Made by a program: the position numbers and the translations under genes. Below are positions 26,586 through 35,723 of a DNA stretch of 64,000 nucleotides, piece after piece. Numbering within the stretch: position 1 is the stretch's first letter; every line of letters begins with the position of its first letter. Below the pieces are notes generated by a model. That model was not told the origin of the DNA. It searched no databases and saw only the letters and a list, made by a program, of their open reading frames with translations. The DNA comes from Pseudomonas sp. (GTDB taxonomy: Bacteria > Pseudomonadota > Gammaproteobacteria > Pseudomonadales > Pseudomonadaceae): assembly GCA_007713455.1 (NCBI GenBank), contig VMRT01000001.1:248001-312000 (forward strand). Direction: 5' to 3'.

Positions 26586-27317
26586 TTACGAAGACAGGGC
26601 CAGGCCGGTGAGCTGGTAGCCCATCAGCAGGAAACCGGCGCTCATCATGGCGACGTTGGCGGTGTAGGCGTGGCGCCAGAAGCCGGCGGTGCGCCGCCAG
26701 TAGCCCATGGCAATGAGGATGGCGCTCAGCGCCAGCAGCTGGCCGATCTCGACGCCGACGTTGAAGGCGATCAGGTTGGCGATCAGGCCATCGGCGGCAA
26801 TCTCGTATTCGAGAATCTTGGTCGCCAGGCCGAAGCCATGGATCAGGCCGAACACCAGCGTCGCGGCGCGGGTATCGGGCTGATAGCCGAACCAGCGTTG
26901 AAAGGCGCCGAGGTTGTCCAGTGCCTTGTAGACGACCGAGAAACCGATGATGGCGTCGATCAGATAGGCGCTGATGCTGATCTCCATCAGCACGCCGAGC
27001 AGCAGGGTGACCGAGTGGCCCACTGCGAACAGGGTGACGTAGAGCCCGACGTCCTTGAGTCGGTAGAGGAAGAAGATCACCCCGAAAAGGAACAGCAGGT
27101 GGTCGTAGCCGGTGATCATGTGCTTGGCGCCGAGGTAGACGAACGGCAGCAGCATCACGCCGGAGCTTTCCTGGATGAAGCCCTTGTCGCCTTCGGCCAC
27201 GCCATGGGCGAGTGCGTCGGGCACGAGGAAGAACAGCAGCATGCCGAAAACCGGCAGCAGCGGGTGGCGCAGGCGTGCGTAAAACGCAGCGAGCCCGCGC
27301 AGGGATTGCGAATGCAT
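26586..27317 (-). CDS. HupE/UreJ family membrane protein
   Basis: A 243-residue protein with about seven helices. HupE/UreJ marks: DALAHG after a signal-like first helix, GAKHMITGYDHLLFLFGVIFFL (His and Asp in the GxxHxxxGxDH motif) and VFGLIHGFGLA. HupE and UreJ proteins are nickel/cobalt importers, but many paralogues lie away from hydrogenase or urease genes, as here. ATG at 27317 follows CTCAGGACC. It leads a likely operon with the anchor protein. Confidence 0.85.
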   Translation of the reverse strand: MHSQSLRGLAAFYARLRHPLLPVFGMLLFFLVPDALAHGVAEGDKGFIQESSGVMLLPFVYLGAKHMITGYDHLLFLFGVIFFLYRLKDVGLYVTLFAVGHSVTLLLGVLMEISISAYLIDAIIGFSVVYKALDNLGAFQRWFGYQPDTRAATLVFGLIHGFGLATKILEYEIAADGLIANLIAFNVGVEIGQLLALSAILIAMGYWRRTAGFWRHAYTANVAMMSAGFLLMGYQLTGLALSS

Positions 27318-27338
27318 GGAATGGTCCTGAGCTGGTGA

Positions 27339-27360
27339 AAAGAGGTCGCCTGAGGCGACC
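27339..27360 (-). terminator. intrinsic terminator
   Basis: On the minus strand GGTCGCC-TCA-GGCGACC is followed by TCTTTTC. It separates the His-rich protein gene from the HupE gene, so these two are probably separate transcripts or read-through linked. Confidence 0.7.
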
Positions 27361-27375
27361 GCGGTCGCAGCAGGA

Positions 27376-27732
27376 TCAGGCGCGAGGTGGGCGCTCGATG
27401 CGTGACACCGGCCCTTCAGGCAGCGCGCGCCGTGGCCAGGCTGGCAGGTCGGCGCGCTCGGGCTGCGCAGACAGGCTGAGCTGAAGCATGGGATGGGGTG
27501 TTTCGTGGATGTGATCGCCAAGCGCGTGCACGTGTTGCAGCTGGCACAGCGTGCAGTTGCCGGGCTGCCATTCATGGCTGGGAGCGTGATGATGGTGATC
27601 GTCGTGCCAGTGGGCGTCAGCACCGTGCTGAGCCGCGCCGTTCAGCCACGACAGCGCATGGCCGCCCCAGCCCATCAGCATGGCGATGAGCAGTGCGGAT
27701 ACCAGCGGGGTCTTGAGGCGTTGGCGGATCAT
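27376..27732 (-). CDS. DUF2946-like His-rich membrane-associated protein
   Basis: A 118-residue protein with an N-terminal hydrophobic leader (LVSALLIAMLMGWGGHALSWL), a histidine-rich run (HGADAHWHDDHHHHAPSH, residues about 37-54) and a CTLCQLQH motif near 60, the kind of CxxC motif found in DUF2946 proteins linked to copper or other metal handling. Its place beside a HupE-type permease supports metal binding. Function is inferred. Confidence 0.65.
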   Translation of the reverse strand: MIRQRLKTPLVSALLIAMLMGWGGHALSWLNGAAQHGADAHWHDDHHHHAPSHEWQPGNCTLCQLQHVHALGDHIHETPHPMLQLSLSAQPERADLPAWPRRALPEGPVSRIERPPRA

Positions 27733-27938
27733 CAGCGATCTCGTGTTGCAGGCGTCGCACGCAAAGCAGGGTATGCCGTTTCGCCTGACACCGCGCGCTG
27801 CGCATCGTCAGGTCGACGCGATTCTGGCAGCCATCGTCGGATCTGTCTGCGTGTACTGCCATTGCTCGGCTAATTTCCCTTCCGCCTTGGTAGTAGTCTG
27901 AGCGCCCGCGGACGCTGGGCACCGGTGCCACTGGCTGC

Positions 27939-29786
27939 TCATAGCGGCCAGATCCAGAGAATCGCCGGTACGGCGCAGAGCACCACCAGAATCGACAGCG
28001 GCAGGCCCAGCCGCCAGTAGTCACCGAAGCGGTAGCCACCCGGCGCCATCACCAGCGTGTTGGACTGATGCCCGATGGGCGTGAGGAAAGCACAGGACGC
28101 ACCGATCGCGACCGCCATCAGGAACGGATCGACTGACGCATCCATGCCGCGTGCCAGGCTGATCGCCACCGGGGCAGCGAGGACCGCGGCGGCCGCATTG
28201 TTGACCACGTTGGAGATCAGCATCACTGCCACCATCAGCAGCGCCAGCGTCGCTGCAGGTGGCAGTGAATGGCCAACCGACAGCAGGGCGTCGGCGATCA
28301 GCTGCGAGCCCCCGCTGGTTTCCAGCGCCTGGCCGACCGGCAGCATGGCCGCGACCAGCACGATGACCGACATATCGATGCTGTCGTAGATGCGGCCCAT
28401 GGGAATCAACCCGACCAGGATCATCACCAGCGCGCCGGTGACCAGCGCGGTAGCGGCCGGCACCAGGCCGATGGCGATAATTGCCAGGGTGATGGCGAAG
28501 ATGGCGCTGGCCAGCAGCACGTTGCGCGGGGTGGTGATGCTCAGCCCGCGGGACGCCAGCGGAAGGCAGCCCAAGCTGTTCAGGCTCGACTGCAGGGCAT
28601 CCTCGCGGGCCTGCAGCAGCAGGATGTCGCCCGTGGCGAAGCGGATCTTGCCGAGCCGTTGGCGCAGGCGCTGCCCCTGGCGGGCGACGGCCAGCACGTT
28701 GACGCCGTGACGTTCGCGCAGGTCGAGGCCGCTGGCGGTCGTGCCCACCAGTATCGAGCCGGGGGAGATGATGGCTTCGGCCAGGGCCAGCTCGCCGTGC
28801 CGGCTCTTGTGATTCTTTTCGGTCCTCTCGTCTTCGAGCGCCTGTTCGGCGGCCTTCTGCTCGTTCTGTGCCTTGTCCTCCTGCTCGTCAACATTGGCCG
28901 CCAGCTCGACGCCGGTGACGTCGAGCAGCGCCTTGAGACTGTCCGAATCCGCTTCCACCAGCAGGATGTCGCCCTCGCGCAGCACCTCGTAGGTGGACGG
29001 CATGCGCTGGCGCTCGTCACCGCGCACCAGGGCGATCACCTGCACATCGGCTTCGTCCTTCACTGCATTGATCAGCGCGTGCAGGGTGCGCCCGGCGTGC
29101 TTGCAGCTTTCCGGCACTCGCACTTCGGTGAGGTAGGTGCTGATCTCGAACAGATCGCCGTTGCCTTCCTGCTCCTGCCGCCGCGGCACCAGCCGCCAGC
29201 CAAGCAGCGCTATGAACAGCACGCCGGCGACGGTCACCGCAGCGCCCACCGGGAGAAAGGCGAACATGCCGAACGGCGCCTCGCCAGCCTCGGCGCGATA
29301 GCCAGCGATGATCAGGTTGGGCGGGGTGCCGATCAGCGTCAGGGTGCCACCAAGCAGCGAACCGAACGCCAGCGGCATCAGCAGGTAGGACGGCGACCGG
29401 CCACTCTGGCGCGACATCCAGATCGCCACCGGCATGAACAGCGCCAGCGCGCCGACGTTGTTCATGAAGCCCGAGCTGAGCGCGACGATCCCGGTCAGCG
29501 CGGCGACCTGTGCCCACGGCCGCTCGCCGACCTGCATCAGACGTCGCGCCACGGAATCCACCACGCCGGCGTTGAGCAGTCCGCGGCTGAGGACCAGCAC
29601 CGCGGCCACCGAGATCACGGCGGGATGGCCGATGCCGGAGAACACCTCGTCCGCCGGCACGACGCCGGTCAGTGCGCAGGCGAGCAGCGCGCTGAGGGCG
29701 ACCAGGTCGTAACGCCAGCGATTCCAGACGAACAGCACCAGCGTTGCCGCCAGTACGCCAAAGACGATCAGCTGTTCGCCGGTCAT
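27939..29786 (-). CDS. SLC13 family permease with two TrkA-C (RCK_C) domains
   Basis: A 615-residue carrier: two membrane halves with about 12 helices in all, e.g. FGSLLGGTLTLIGTPPNLIIAGYRA (the family loop near residue 140) and VVNNAAAAVLAAPVAISLA, separated by a cytoplasmic region with two RCK_C domains and a charged linker (EQEDKAQNEQKAAEQALEDE). The family moves sulfate, di- and tricarboxylates with sodium or protons. The ATG at 29786 follows GGAGAAAAATTC. Substrate not determinable. Confidence 0.88.
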   Translation of the reverse strand: MTGEQLIVFGVLAATLVLFVWNRWRYDLVALSALLACALTGVVPADEVFSGIGHPAVISVAAVLVLSRGLLNAGVVDSVARRLMQVGERPWAQVAALTGIVALSSGFMNNVGALALFMPVAIWMSRQSGRSPSYLLMPLAFGSLLGGTLTLIGTPPNLIIAGYRAEAGEAPFGMFAFLPVGAAVTVAGVLFIALLGWRLVPRRQEQEGNGDLFEISTYLTEVRVPESCKHAGRTLHALINAVKDEADVQVIALVRGDERQRMPSTYEVLREGDILLVEADSDSLKALLDVTGVELAANVDEQEDKAQNEQKAAEQALEDERTEKNHKSRHGELALAEAIISPGSILVGTTASGLDLRERHGVNVLAVARQGQRLRQRLGKIRFATGDILLLQAREDALQSSLNSLGCLPLASRGLSITTPRNVLLASAIFAITLAIIAIGLVPAATALVTGALVMILVGLIPMGRIYDSIDMSVIVLVAAMLPVGQALETSGGSQLIADALLSVGHSLPPAATLALLMVAVMLISNVVNNAAAAVLAAPVAISLARGMDASVDPFLMAVAIGASCAFLTPIGHQSNTLVMAPGGYRFGDYWRLGLPLSILVVLCAVPAILWIWPL

Positions 29787-30015
29787 GAATTTTTCTCCAA
29801 GCCGCCAGGAACCCGCAGCGCGTCGGCGCCTTGGTTCGGGGCGGTAATGCCAGTGGAAACCAGGATGAGGTATTGCGCTGCAGGCCACCTGGCTGCAGGG
29901 GTAATGCGGCTGTCATAAACAGACTGCGGTCGCTGCGCAAAGGTGCCGGCAGGTTATGGCAAAAATGTGCGCTGCGGGGCAAGGTGGCGGCACAACAATT
30001 CGAAAGGTCCTTGCC

Positions 30016-30972
30016 ATGCCCGAGTCCGTTGCCCTGCACTGCACCGATGGTTTCACCCTCGCCGCGCAGCTGTGGCGTCCGGCAGGCGCCGAGCGCGGCG
30101 CGGTGATCATCAGCTGCGCCACCGGGGTGCTGTCGCGCTATTACGCACGCTACGCGAGCTTTCTCACTGAGCACGGTTTTACTGCACTGACCTACGACTT
30201 TCGTGGCATCGGCGGCTCGCGGCCGCAGCGCCTGCGCGACATGCGGATGCGTTGGCGCGACTGGGGTGAATACGACTTCGATGCCGCGGTGCGCTATATG
30301 CGTGAGCGTGATCCGCACGGGCTGCTGGTTGCAGTGGGGCATAGCGCCGGTGGCTTTATGCCGGGCTTTGCCGCTGCTGCAAGTCAGGTGGACCGCTACC
30401 TCAACGTGGCCGGGCAGTACGCCTACTGGCGCGACTACGCCGCTGATCAGCGCCTGCGTATGTACGCCAAATGGCACCTGTTCATGCCCGCGGTTACCCG
30501 GCTGGCTGGCTATTTTCCCGGCCGGCGCTTCGGCTGGCTGGAAGATCTGCCGGCGGGCGTCGCGCTGGAGTGGTCCCGGCGCGGCGCGCGCCTGGAAGAC
30601 AGCTACCCGCCTGACGAACACGAACTGCTGTTTAGCCGCTTCGCCGCGATTCGCGCGCCGATCCTCGCGGTCAGCACCAGCGACGACGAGTTCGCCACGC
30701 CGGCCGCCATGCGCCGCGGGCTGGGCTACTTTCGCAACAGCCCGCGGCAGCTGGTGCAGCTCAATGCCCGCGCGATGGGCTTCGAGCGCATCGGCCATTT
30801 CGGCCTGTTCCACGACCGGCACCGCAACGGCTTCTGGTGCGAGTCGCTGGAATGGATCGCCGAGGGCCGCAATCCCTGGCTGGCCGATGCGGTCATCGAG
30901 GCGGGTGCAGCGCCGAACAGCGACGCAGCCATTCCCTTCGGCGCGCCGTCGGGCTATAAGCCTGGCCCATGA
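30016..30972 (+). CDS. alpha/beta hydrolase (YheT-like/COG4757)
   Basis: A 318-residue cytoplasmic hydrolase: IISCATGVLSRYYARYA, FRGIGGSRP, VGHSAGGFMPG (Ser nucleophile about 113), STSDDEFATPAAM (Asp), IGHFGLFHD (His). Layout matches the COG4757 group of predicted hydrolases. It overlaps the next gene by 4 bases, so both are cotranscribed. Substrate unknown. Confidence 0.83.
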   Translation: MPESVALHCTDGFTLAAQLWRPAGAERGAVIISCATGVLSRYYARYASFLTEHGFTALTYDFRGIGGSRPQRLRDMRMRWRDWGEYDFDAAVRYMRERDPHGLLVAVGHSAGGFMPGFAAAASQVDRYLNVAGQYAYWRDYAADQRLRMYAKWHLFMPAVTRLAGYFPGRRFGWLEDLPAGVALEWSRRGARLEDSYPPDEHELLFSRFAAIRAPILAVSTSDDEFATPAAMRRGLGYFRNSPRQLVQLNARAMGFERIGHFGLFHDRHRNGFWCESLEWIAEGRNPWLADAVIEAGAAPNSDAAIPFGAPSGYKPGP

Positions 30973-31445
30973 ACAAGACCGCCCTTCAGCAGCAGATCAT
31001 CGCCACCCTCGAAGCCGACCGCGAGGTGGCCAAGGCCGTGCTGGCCGCGACCCACGAGGCCGCCACCCATGCCGAGAGCAAGGCCGAGAACAAGTACGAC
31101 ACCCGCGGGCTGGAAGCCGCCTACCTCGCCGACGGGCAAAGACGGCGTCTGCACGAGATCGAGACAGCGCTGGCCGCCTACCGCAACCTGCATCCGACCA
31201 TCGGCTCGGACGAGTACGTGCGGGTCGGAGCGCTGCTTTGCCTGGAGCACGATGGCGTCGAACGCTGGTTCTTCCTAGGCCCGGATGCCGCGGGGCTGAA
31301 ACTGCAGCATGAAGGCCGGGAGATTCTGGTGATCTCGCCGCGTTCGCCGTTGGGGCACGGGCTGCTGGGGCGCAGGATCGGTGACGAAGTGGAGCTGCGG
31401 GTCAACGGCCAGCCGCAGTGCTACGAGGTGCTGGAGATTCACTAG
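30969..31445 (+). CDS. GreA/GreB-family elongation factor-like protein
   Basis: A 158-residue protein. An N-terminal charged helical region (about 1-75) is followed by a C-terminal FKBP-like domain with SPRSPLGHGLLGRRIGDEVELRV, the Gre factor signature that binds RNA polymerase. The N-terminal coiled coil lacks the obvious conserved acidic tip pair of GreA/GreB at the expected place, so transcript-cleavage activity is uncertain. Overlap with the hydrolase gene (ATGA) is unusual for a transcription factor. Confidence 0.75.
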   Translation: MNKTALQQQIIATLEADREVAKAVLAATHEAATHAESKAENKYDTRGLEAAYLADGQRRRLHEIETALAAYRNLHPTIGSDEYVRVGALLCLEHDGVERWFFLGPDAAGLKLQHEGREILVISPRSPLGHGLLGRRIGDEVELRVNGQPQCYEVLEIH

Positions 31446-31473
31446 GGCAACTGCTTGTTTCGGGCTGGTCTGG

Positions 31474-31519
31474 GGTAGGCGCGATTCGCGGTCAAGAGCG
31501 CTCCCACGCTGCGCCTACC
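31474..31519. repeat. Pseudomonas REP palindrome
   Basis: GGTAGGCGC and GCGCCTACC flank a core that, on the minus strand, reads GTGGGAGCGCTCTTGACCGCG, a variant of the Pseudomonas REP sequence GTGGGAGCGGGCTTGCCCGCG. It lies between the convergent Gre-like gene and topB and probably acts as a stop for both transcripts. Confidence 0.75.
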
Positions 31520-31553
31520 GAGTCTGGAAACGTAACCACCCCCGAGCTGTGGC

Positions 31554-33494
31554 TCAGTCTGCGGTTGCCGGCTTGCGTCGGCGAGCCGGTTTGCGTGGTG
31601 CGGCGCTGCGTTTCTTCTTCCATGGTTTTCCGCCGCGGCCGGCGGCCATCGGCGGGCCGCTGATGGTCATGCGCAGACCGGCGCAACGTTCGACCAGCTT
31701 GCTCATCCACGCCGACTGTTTGGCGACGAATTCTTCCAGCGGCATCTCGCCGCTCTGCACCATGTCCAGCGCCTGCTCCCAGATCGCCGTAGTCCCGGGA
31801 TCGGCGATCGGCCGCGGCACGGCGTCGATCAGGCTGAACGCCGCCGGCGTCGCCGCCAGCGCCTTGCCCTGGCGAACCAGATAGCCGCGGTCGAGCAGGC
31901 CCTGGATGATGCCGGCGCGGGTCGCCTCGGTGCCGATGCCGGTGGTGTCCTTGAGTTTCTGTTTCAACCGCGGGTCATCCACCAGCTTGGCGACGTTCTT
32001 CATCGCCTTGATCAGGTCGCCTTCGGTGAAGGGTTTCGGCGGCTGGGTCTGCTGGTCCTTGAGCGTGATCTCGCCCACCGCGTAGTCCTGGTCTTGTTGC
32101 AATGCCGGAAGGCTCTGCGGCGCGGCTGCTTCGCGATTGCCCTGTGCCGGCGCCAGCGCTTCGGGCATGGCGCGCTTCCAGCCCGGTTCGACGATGCGCT
32201 TGCCCACCGCCCGCAGCGCCTGGCCGGCGCAGTCGAAGTCGGCCTGGGTGCGGTCGTACTCGTGGTTGGGCAGGAACTGCGCCAGGTAGCGCGCGCGGAT
32301 CAACTCATACACCGCGCGCGGGCGCCCGGCCAGGCGTTCCAGACCTCGCGCCGCGGCGGTGGGGATGATGCCGTGGTGGGCGCCGACCTTGGCGTCGTTC
32401 CAGGCCCGCGAGCGGCGCGACAGGTCCAGATGCGGCTGCAGCGCCGCGAGCGTCGGGTCGGCTTGAGTCAGCGCAGCGACGATGGCCCGCGCTTCGCCGT
32501 GCTGGCTCAGCGGCAGGTAGCCGCAATCGCTGCGCGGATAGGTGATCAGCTTGTGGGTTTCGTACAGTGCCTGGGCAATATCGAGGGTTTCCTGGGCACC
32601 GAGGCCGAGCTTCTTCGAGCAGACTTCCTGCAGCGTGCCGAGATCGAACGGCAAGGGTGCGGCCTCGCGCTGGCGCTCGGTCTTGAGCTTCAGCAGGCGA
32701 GCGCTGGCGGCGTTGCGCATGGCGTCCGCAGCCTGCTGCGCACGAGCCTGATCGAGGCAGCGGCCCTGGTCATCGCAATGGTCGTCCGGCGCCTGCCATT
32801 GCGCGGTGAACGCGTTGCCATCGGCGAGCAGATGCACATCGATGGCCCAGAACGGCACCGGGATGAAGTCGGCGATGCTGCGGTCGCGGTCCACTACCAG
32901 ACGCAGCGTTGGCGTCTGCACGCGGCCCACCGGCAGCACGCCCTGGTAGCCGGACTGGCGGCCGAGCAGGGTGAACAGCCGGCTCATGTTCATGCCGATC
33001 AGCCAGTCGGCACGCGAGCGGCCGAGGGCGGCATGGTAGAGATTGAAAGTCTCGGCGCCGGGCTTGAGCGCGGCCAGCGCCTTGCGGATGGAGGCGTCGT
33101 CCAGCGCCGACAGCCATAACCGGCGGATTGGCCCGCGATAGCGGCAGTGCTCGACCAGCTCGCGGGCGATCATCTCGCCTTCGCGGTCGGCGTCGGTGGC
33201 GATCACCAGTTCGCTGCATTCGCCGAGCAGGCGCTTGACCGCCTTGAACTGGCTGGCGGTCTTCGGCTTGACCAGCATCTTCCAGCGTTCCGGCACGATC
33301 GGCAGGTCCGCCAGAACCCAGCGCTTGTAGCGCGGGTCGTAGGCGTCTGGCGGCGCGGTTTCCAGCAGATGGCCGATGCACCAGGTCACCGTCACCCCGG
33401 CGCCCTGCAGGCAACCGTCGCCACGCCGGTTGGCGCCGAGCACCTTGGCGATGTCGCGGGCCTGGGAAGGTTTTTCGCAGAGATAGAGTTGCAT
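31554..33494 (-). CDS. topB: DNA topoisomerase III
   Basis: Type IA topoisomerase of 646 residues that decatenates DNA, working with RecQ in many bacteria. TOPRIM motifs: CEKPSQA (Glu 7) and DADREGE (101-107). The active-site Tyr is in LITYPRSDCGYL (Tyr 319, E. coli Tyr 328). The C-terminus is Lys/Arg-rich (KKRSAAPRKPARRRKPA), a likely DNA-binding tail. No zinc-ribbon cysteines are visible. A LexA-type box lies 69-84 bases upstream of the start. Confidence 0.93.
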   Translation of the reverse strand: MQLYLCEKPSQARDIAKVLGANRRGDGCLQGAGVTVTWCIGHLLETAPPDAYDPRYKRWVLADLPIVPERWKMLVKPKTASQFKAVKRLLGECSELVIATDADREGEMIARELVEHCRYRGPIRRLWLSALDDASIRKALAALKPGAETFNLYHAALGRSRADWLIGMNMSRLFTLLGRQSGYQGVLPVGRVQTPTLRLVVDRDRSIADFIPVPFWAIDVHLLADGNAFTAQWQAPDDHCDDQGRCLDQARAQQAADAMRNAASARLLKLKTERQREAAPLPFDLGTLQEVCSKKLGLGAQETLDIAQALYETHKLITYPRSDCGYLPLSQHGEARAIVAALTQADPTLAALQPHLDLSRRSRAWNDAKVGAHHGIIPTAAARGLERLAGRPRAVYELIRARYLAQFLPNHEYDRTQADFDCAGQALRAVGKRIVEPGWKRAMPEALAPAQGNREAAAPQSLPALQQDQDYAVGEITLKDQQTQPPKPFTEGDLIKAMKNVAKLVDDPRLKQKLKDTTGIGTEATRAGIIQGLLDRGYLVRQGKALAATPAAFSLIDAVPRPIADPGTTAIWEQALDMVQSGEMPLEEFVAKQSAWMSKLVERCAGLRMTISGPPMAAGRGGKPWKKKRSAAPRKPARRRKPATAD

Positions 33495-33562
33495 GGAGGC
33501 TGTGACGGCAGCGGTCGATGGCGCGAAGCATGTGCACAAACGGCGCTTCAGGCAATCTTTAT

Positions 33563-33578
33563 CTGTATGTGCATACAG
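33563..33578. promoter_or_regulatory. LexA (SOS) box
   Basis: CTGTATGTGCATACAG matches CTGT-N8-ACAG exactly and is nearly fully symmetric, as in strong LexA boxes. It is 69 bases upstream of topB (minus) and 106 bases upstream of the DUF3079 gene (plus), so it could control either or both. Confidence 0.7.
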
Positions 33579-33683
33579 TTGTTGTGCGCCGATACCGGTC
33601 GTTCTTGAGCATGATCAAGTCTGGCGGCGGCGAGGAGGCTTAGCCTGTGGCCACTGCAACAACGCCAGAAAAAGGCACGCGCA

Positions 33684-33896
33684 ATGGCCAAGAAATTTCC
33701 CCTCGAACCTTCCCACCCCGAACGTGTGTGCTGGGGCTGCGACCGCTATTGCCCGGCCACTTCGATGGCCTGTGGCAACGGCGCGGGCCGCACCCAGCAT
33801 CCGGCGGAAATGTTCGGTGAGGACTGGTATCTGGACGAATGCTGGGGCATCGACCCGGAGCTGATCGCCAAGACCCGCAAGGAGTCGTCGACCTGA
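33684..33896 (+). CDS. DUF3079 small Cys-rich protein
   Basis: A 70-residue soluble protein of the DUF3079 type (starting MAKKFPLEPSHPERVCWGCDRYCP). Four cysteines (CWGCDRYC and a later C, plus ECWG near the end) may bind metal. Role unknown. It is divergent from topB and convergent with the carrier gene. Confidence 0.8.
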   Translation: MAKKFPLEPSHPERVCWGCDRYCPATSMACGNGAGRTQHPAEMFGEDWYLDECWGIDPELIAKTRKESST

Positions 33897-33903
33897 TGCT
33901 GCG

Positions 33904-35133
33904 CTAGGCGCGATCGGCGAAACGCTGCACCACCACACTGCCGATGATGTCGCCCTCGACGTTGACTGCCGTGCGCACCGTGTCCAGCAGGCGGTCGATC
34001 GGCAGCAGGATCGCCACCGCTTCGGCCGGTAGGCCGACCGCCTGCAACACCATCACCATGGTCACCATGCCGGCGCTGGGAATTCCCGGCGCGCCGGTCG
34101 AGGCGATCATCGCGGTGAAGAACACCACCGCCTGCTGCGCCAGGCTCAACTCGATACCCATCAGATTGGCGACGAACAGCGCAGCCGCCGCTTCGTAGAG
34201 CGCTGTGCCGTCCATGTTCATGGTCGCGCCCAGCGGCAGCACGAAGCCGGCGATGCCTGGGCGCACCTTGAGGTTGTCCTCCGCGCAACGCAGGGAGATC
34301 GGCAATGTCGCCGCACTGGAGCTGGTGGCGAACGCCGTGATCAGCGCCTCGCGGGTTCCACGGAAAAACCACAGCGGCGACTTGCCGGTCGTGAGGAAGA
34401 GAATGCCTGGCAGCACCACGATGCCATGAAACAGTGTGGTGGCGAACACCAGCACGATGAAACCGCCGACGGCGCTGAGCAGCGCCACATCCTGCTCGGC
34501 CACCAGCTTGATCAGTAGCGCGAGGATGCCCAGCGGCGCCAGGCGCATGATCCAGCTGATGATGCGCATCATCAGCTCGAGGAATTCCTGCAGCACCACG
34601 AGGATATTGCGGTAGCGGTCGCCGCCGGCCACCAGGGCGATGCCGATGAACATGGCGAACACCACGACGGCTAGGATGCTGCCGTTGGCCAGCGCGGCGA
34701 AGGGGTTCTGGAACAGGTTGGCGAAGAAGTGCAGGAAGAACTCCGGCAACGTCAGCTGACGCGCCTCGAAGTTATTCATCGCCTCGGCGAACAGATCCAG
34801 CGACAGCCCCGCGCCCGGCTTGAAGATGTTCGCCGCGACCAGCGCCACCAGCATCGCCGCACTGGTGGTGAGGGTGAAGTAGACCAGCGCGCCGCCCCAG
34901 ACTCGGTGCACCTGATGGTGCGCCTGCAGATTGGCCACGCCGACCACGATGGAGGTGAAGATCAGCGGGATCAGCACCATCTTCAGCAGGCCGATGAAGA
35001 TGCTCCCGGCCAGGGTGCTTGCATAGAGCACGCCCTCGCGTACGGGTGCGTCGGTCGGCAGTGTGCCGGTCAGCCAGCCGATGGCGACACCCAGGCAGGC
35101 CGCGACAAGAATCTGCAGGTTGAGACTGGGCAA
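33904..35133 (-). CDS. dicarboxylate/amino acid:cation symporter (DAACS)
   Basis: A 409-residue carrier of the GltP/DctA family: eight helices plus two re-entrant loops. Diagnostic elements are ITAFATSSSAATLPIS (HP1), LPLGATMNMDGTALYEA (NMDGT, sodium and substrate site) and TGAPGIPSAG (HP2). The start is read as TTG at 35133, 8 bases after GAGGAG, because upstream in-frame codons give a non-hydrophobic leader. Substrate probably glutamate/aspartate or C4-dicarboxylate. Confidence 0.87.
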   Translation of the reverse strand: MPSLNLQILVAACLGVAIGWLTGTLPTDAPVREGVLYASTLAGSIFIGLLKMVLIPLIFTSIVVGVANLQAHHQVHRVWGGALVYFTLTTSAAMLVALVAANIFKPGAGLSLDLFAEAMNNFEARQLTLPEFFLHFFANLFQNPFAALANGSILAVVVFAMFIGIALVAGGDRYRNILVVLQEFLELMMRIISWIMRLAPLGILALLIKLVAEQDVALLSAVGGFIVLVFATTLFHGIVVLPGILFLTTGKSPLWFFRGTREALITAFATSSSAATLPISLRCAEDNLKVRPGIAGFVLPLGATMNMDGTALYEAAAALFVANLMGIELSLAQQAVVFFTAMIASTGAPGIPSAGMVTMVMVLQAVGLPAEAVAILLPIDRLLDTVRTAVNVEGDIIGSVVVQRFADRA

Positions 35134-35327
35134 AGGGGTGGCTCCTCGGATCGGTAGCGGTGGCGCTAAGCAAAAGAATGAACGCTGCGGCAAAAGTTCG
35201 CATCGCGCGGGGCGCAATCATACAGACGCAACGCAACCGACGTGCCAATGACCTGGCGTCGGCTGGCCGCTGACAAAAGCCACGCAGCTGGGTTTTCATG
35301 ACCGGGCAGGTAGAAGAGGCGCGAGTC

Positions 35328-35651
35328 ATGAGCGATCAGGACATCGAACAACGCATCGCCCGCGACATCGCCAGATGGCAGCGCGGCGTGCAGGAAAAAG
35401 GCGAACCGCTGGTGGTGGACGAAGGCTGGCTGCAGACGCCACCGGGCCTGCGCTTGCCGTTCTCGGTGCTGAAGAGCGCCGGGGTGCCGCCACGGGAAGT
35501 GGAGCTGCTGGCGCAGCGTGCCGCGTTGCGCGAACGGCTGGAGGCCTGTGCCGATACGCAGCAGCGCGCGCGGCTGGAGCGCGAGCTGAGCGAGCTGGAG
35601 CAGCACATCGCCTTCCGGCTGGAGGCGTTGCAGCGCCTGGGCCGCGGTTGA
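35328..35651 (+). CDS. DUF1992 (DnaJ homologue subfamily C member 28-like)
   Basis: A 107-residue soluble, helical protein of the DUF1992 type: IEQRIARDIARWQRGVQEK, GKxx-like LPFSVLKSAGVPPREVELL, then a coiled region. Related proteins accompany DnaJ-like factors in eukaryotes; bacterial role unknown. ATG at 35328 chosen for family length. Confidence 0.75.
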   Translation: MSDQDIEQRIARDIARWQRGVQEKGEPLVVDEGWLQTPPGLRLPFSVLKSAGVPPREVELLAQRAALRERLEACADTQQRARLERELSELEQHIAFRLEALQRLGRG

Positions 35652-35723
35652 GCGCTGGTGACTGGTGTTCGCCCGGCGCTGGAGTAGCATGCGCATTCGG
35701 TCAATTCCTAAGGGGAGAAGCAC

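Noticed and set aside
25428-27338. A 636-codon plus-strand frame across the HupE cluster
   Set aside because: The minus strand there encodes HupE, anchor and DUF3147 proteins with clear motifs; the plus frame is Gln/Gly/Arg-rich shadow.
28269-29918. A 549-codon plus-strand frame antisense to the SLC13 carrier
   Set aside because: It shows low-complexity composition; the carrier on the minus strand has clear family motifs.
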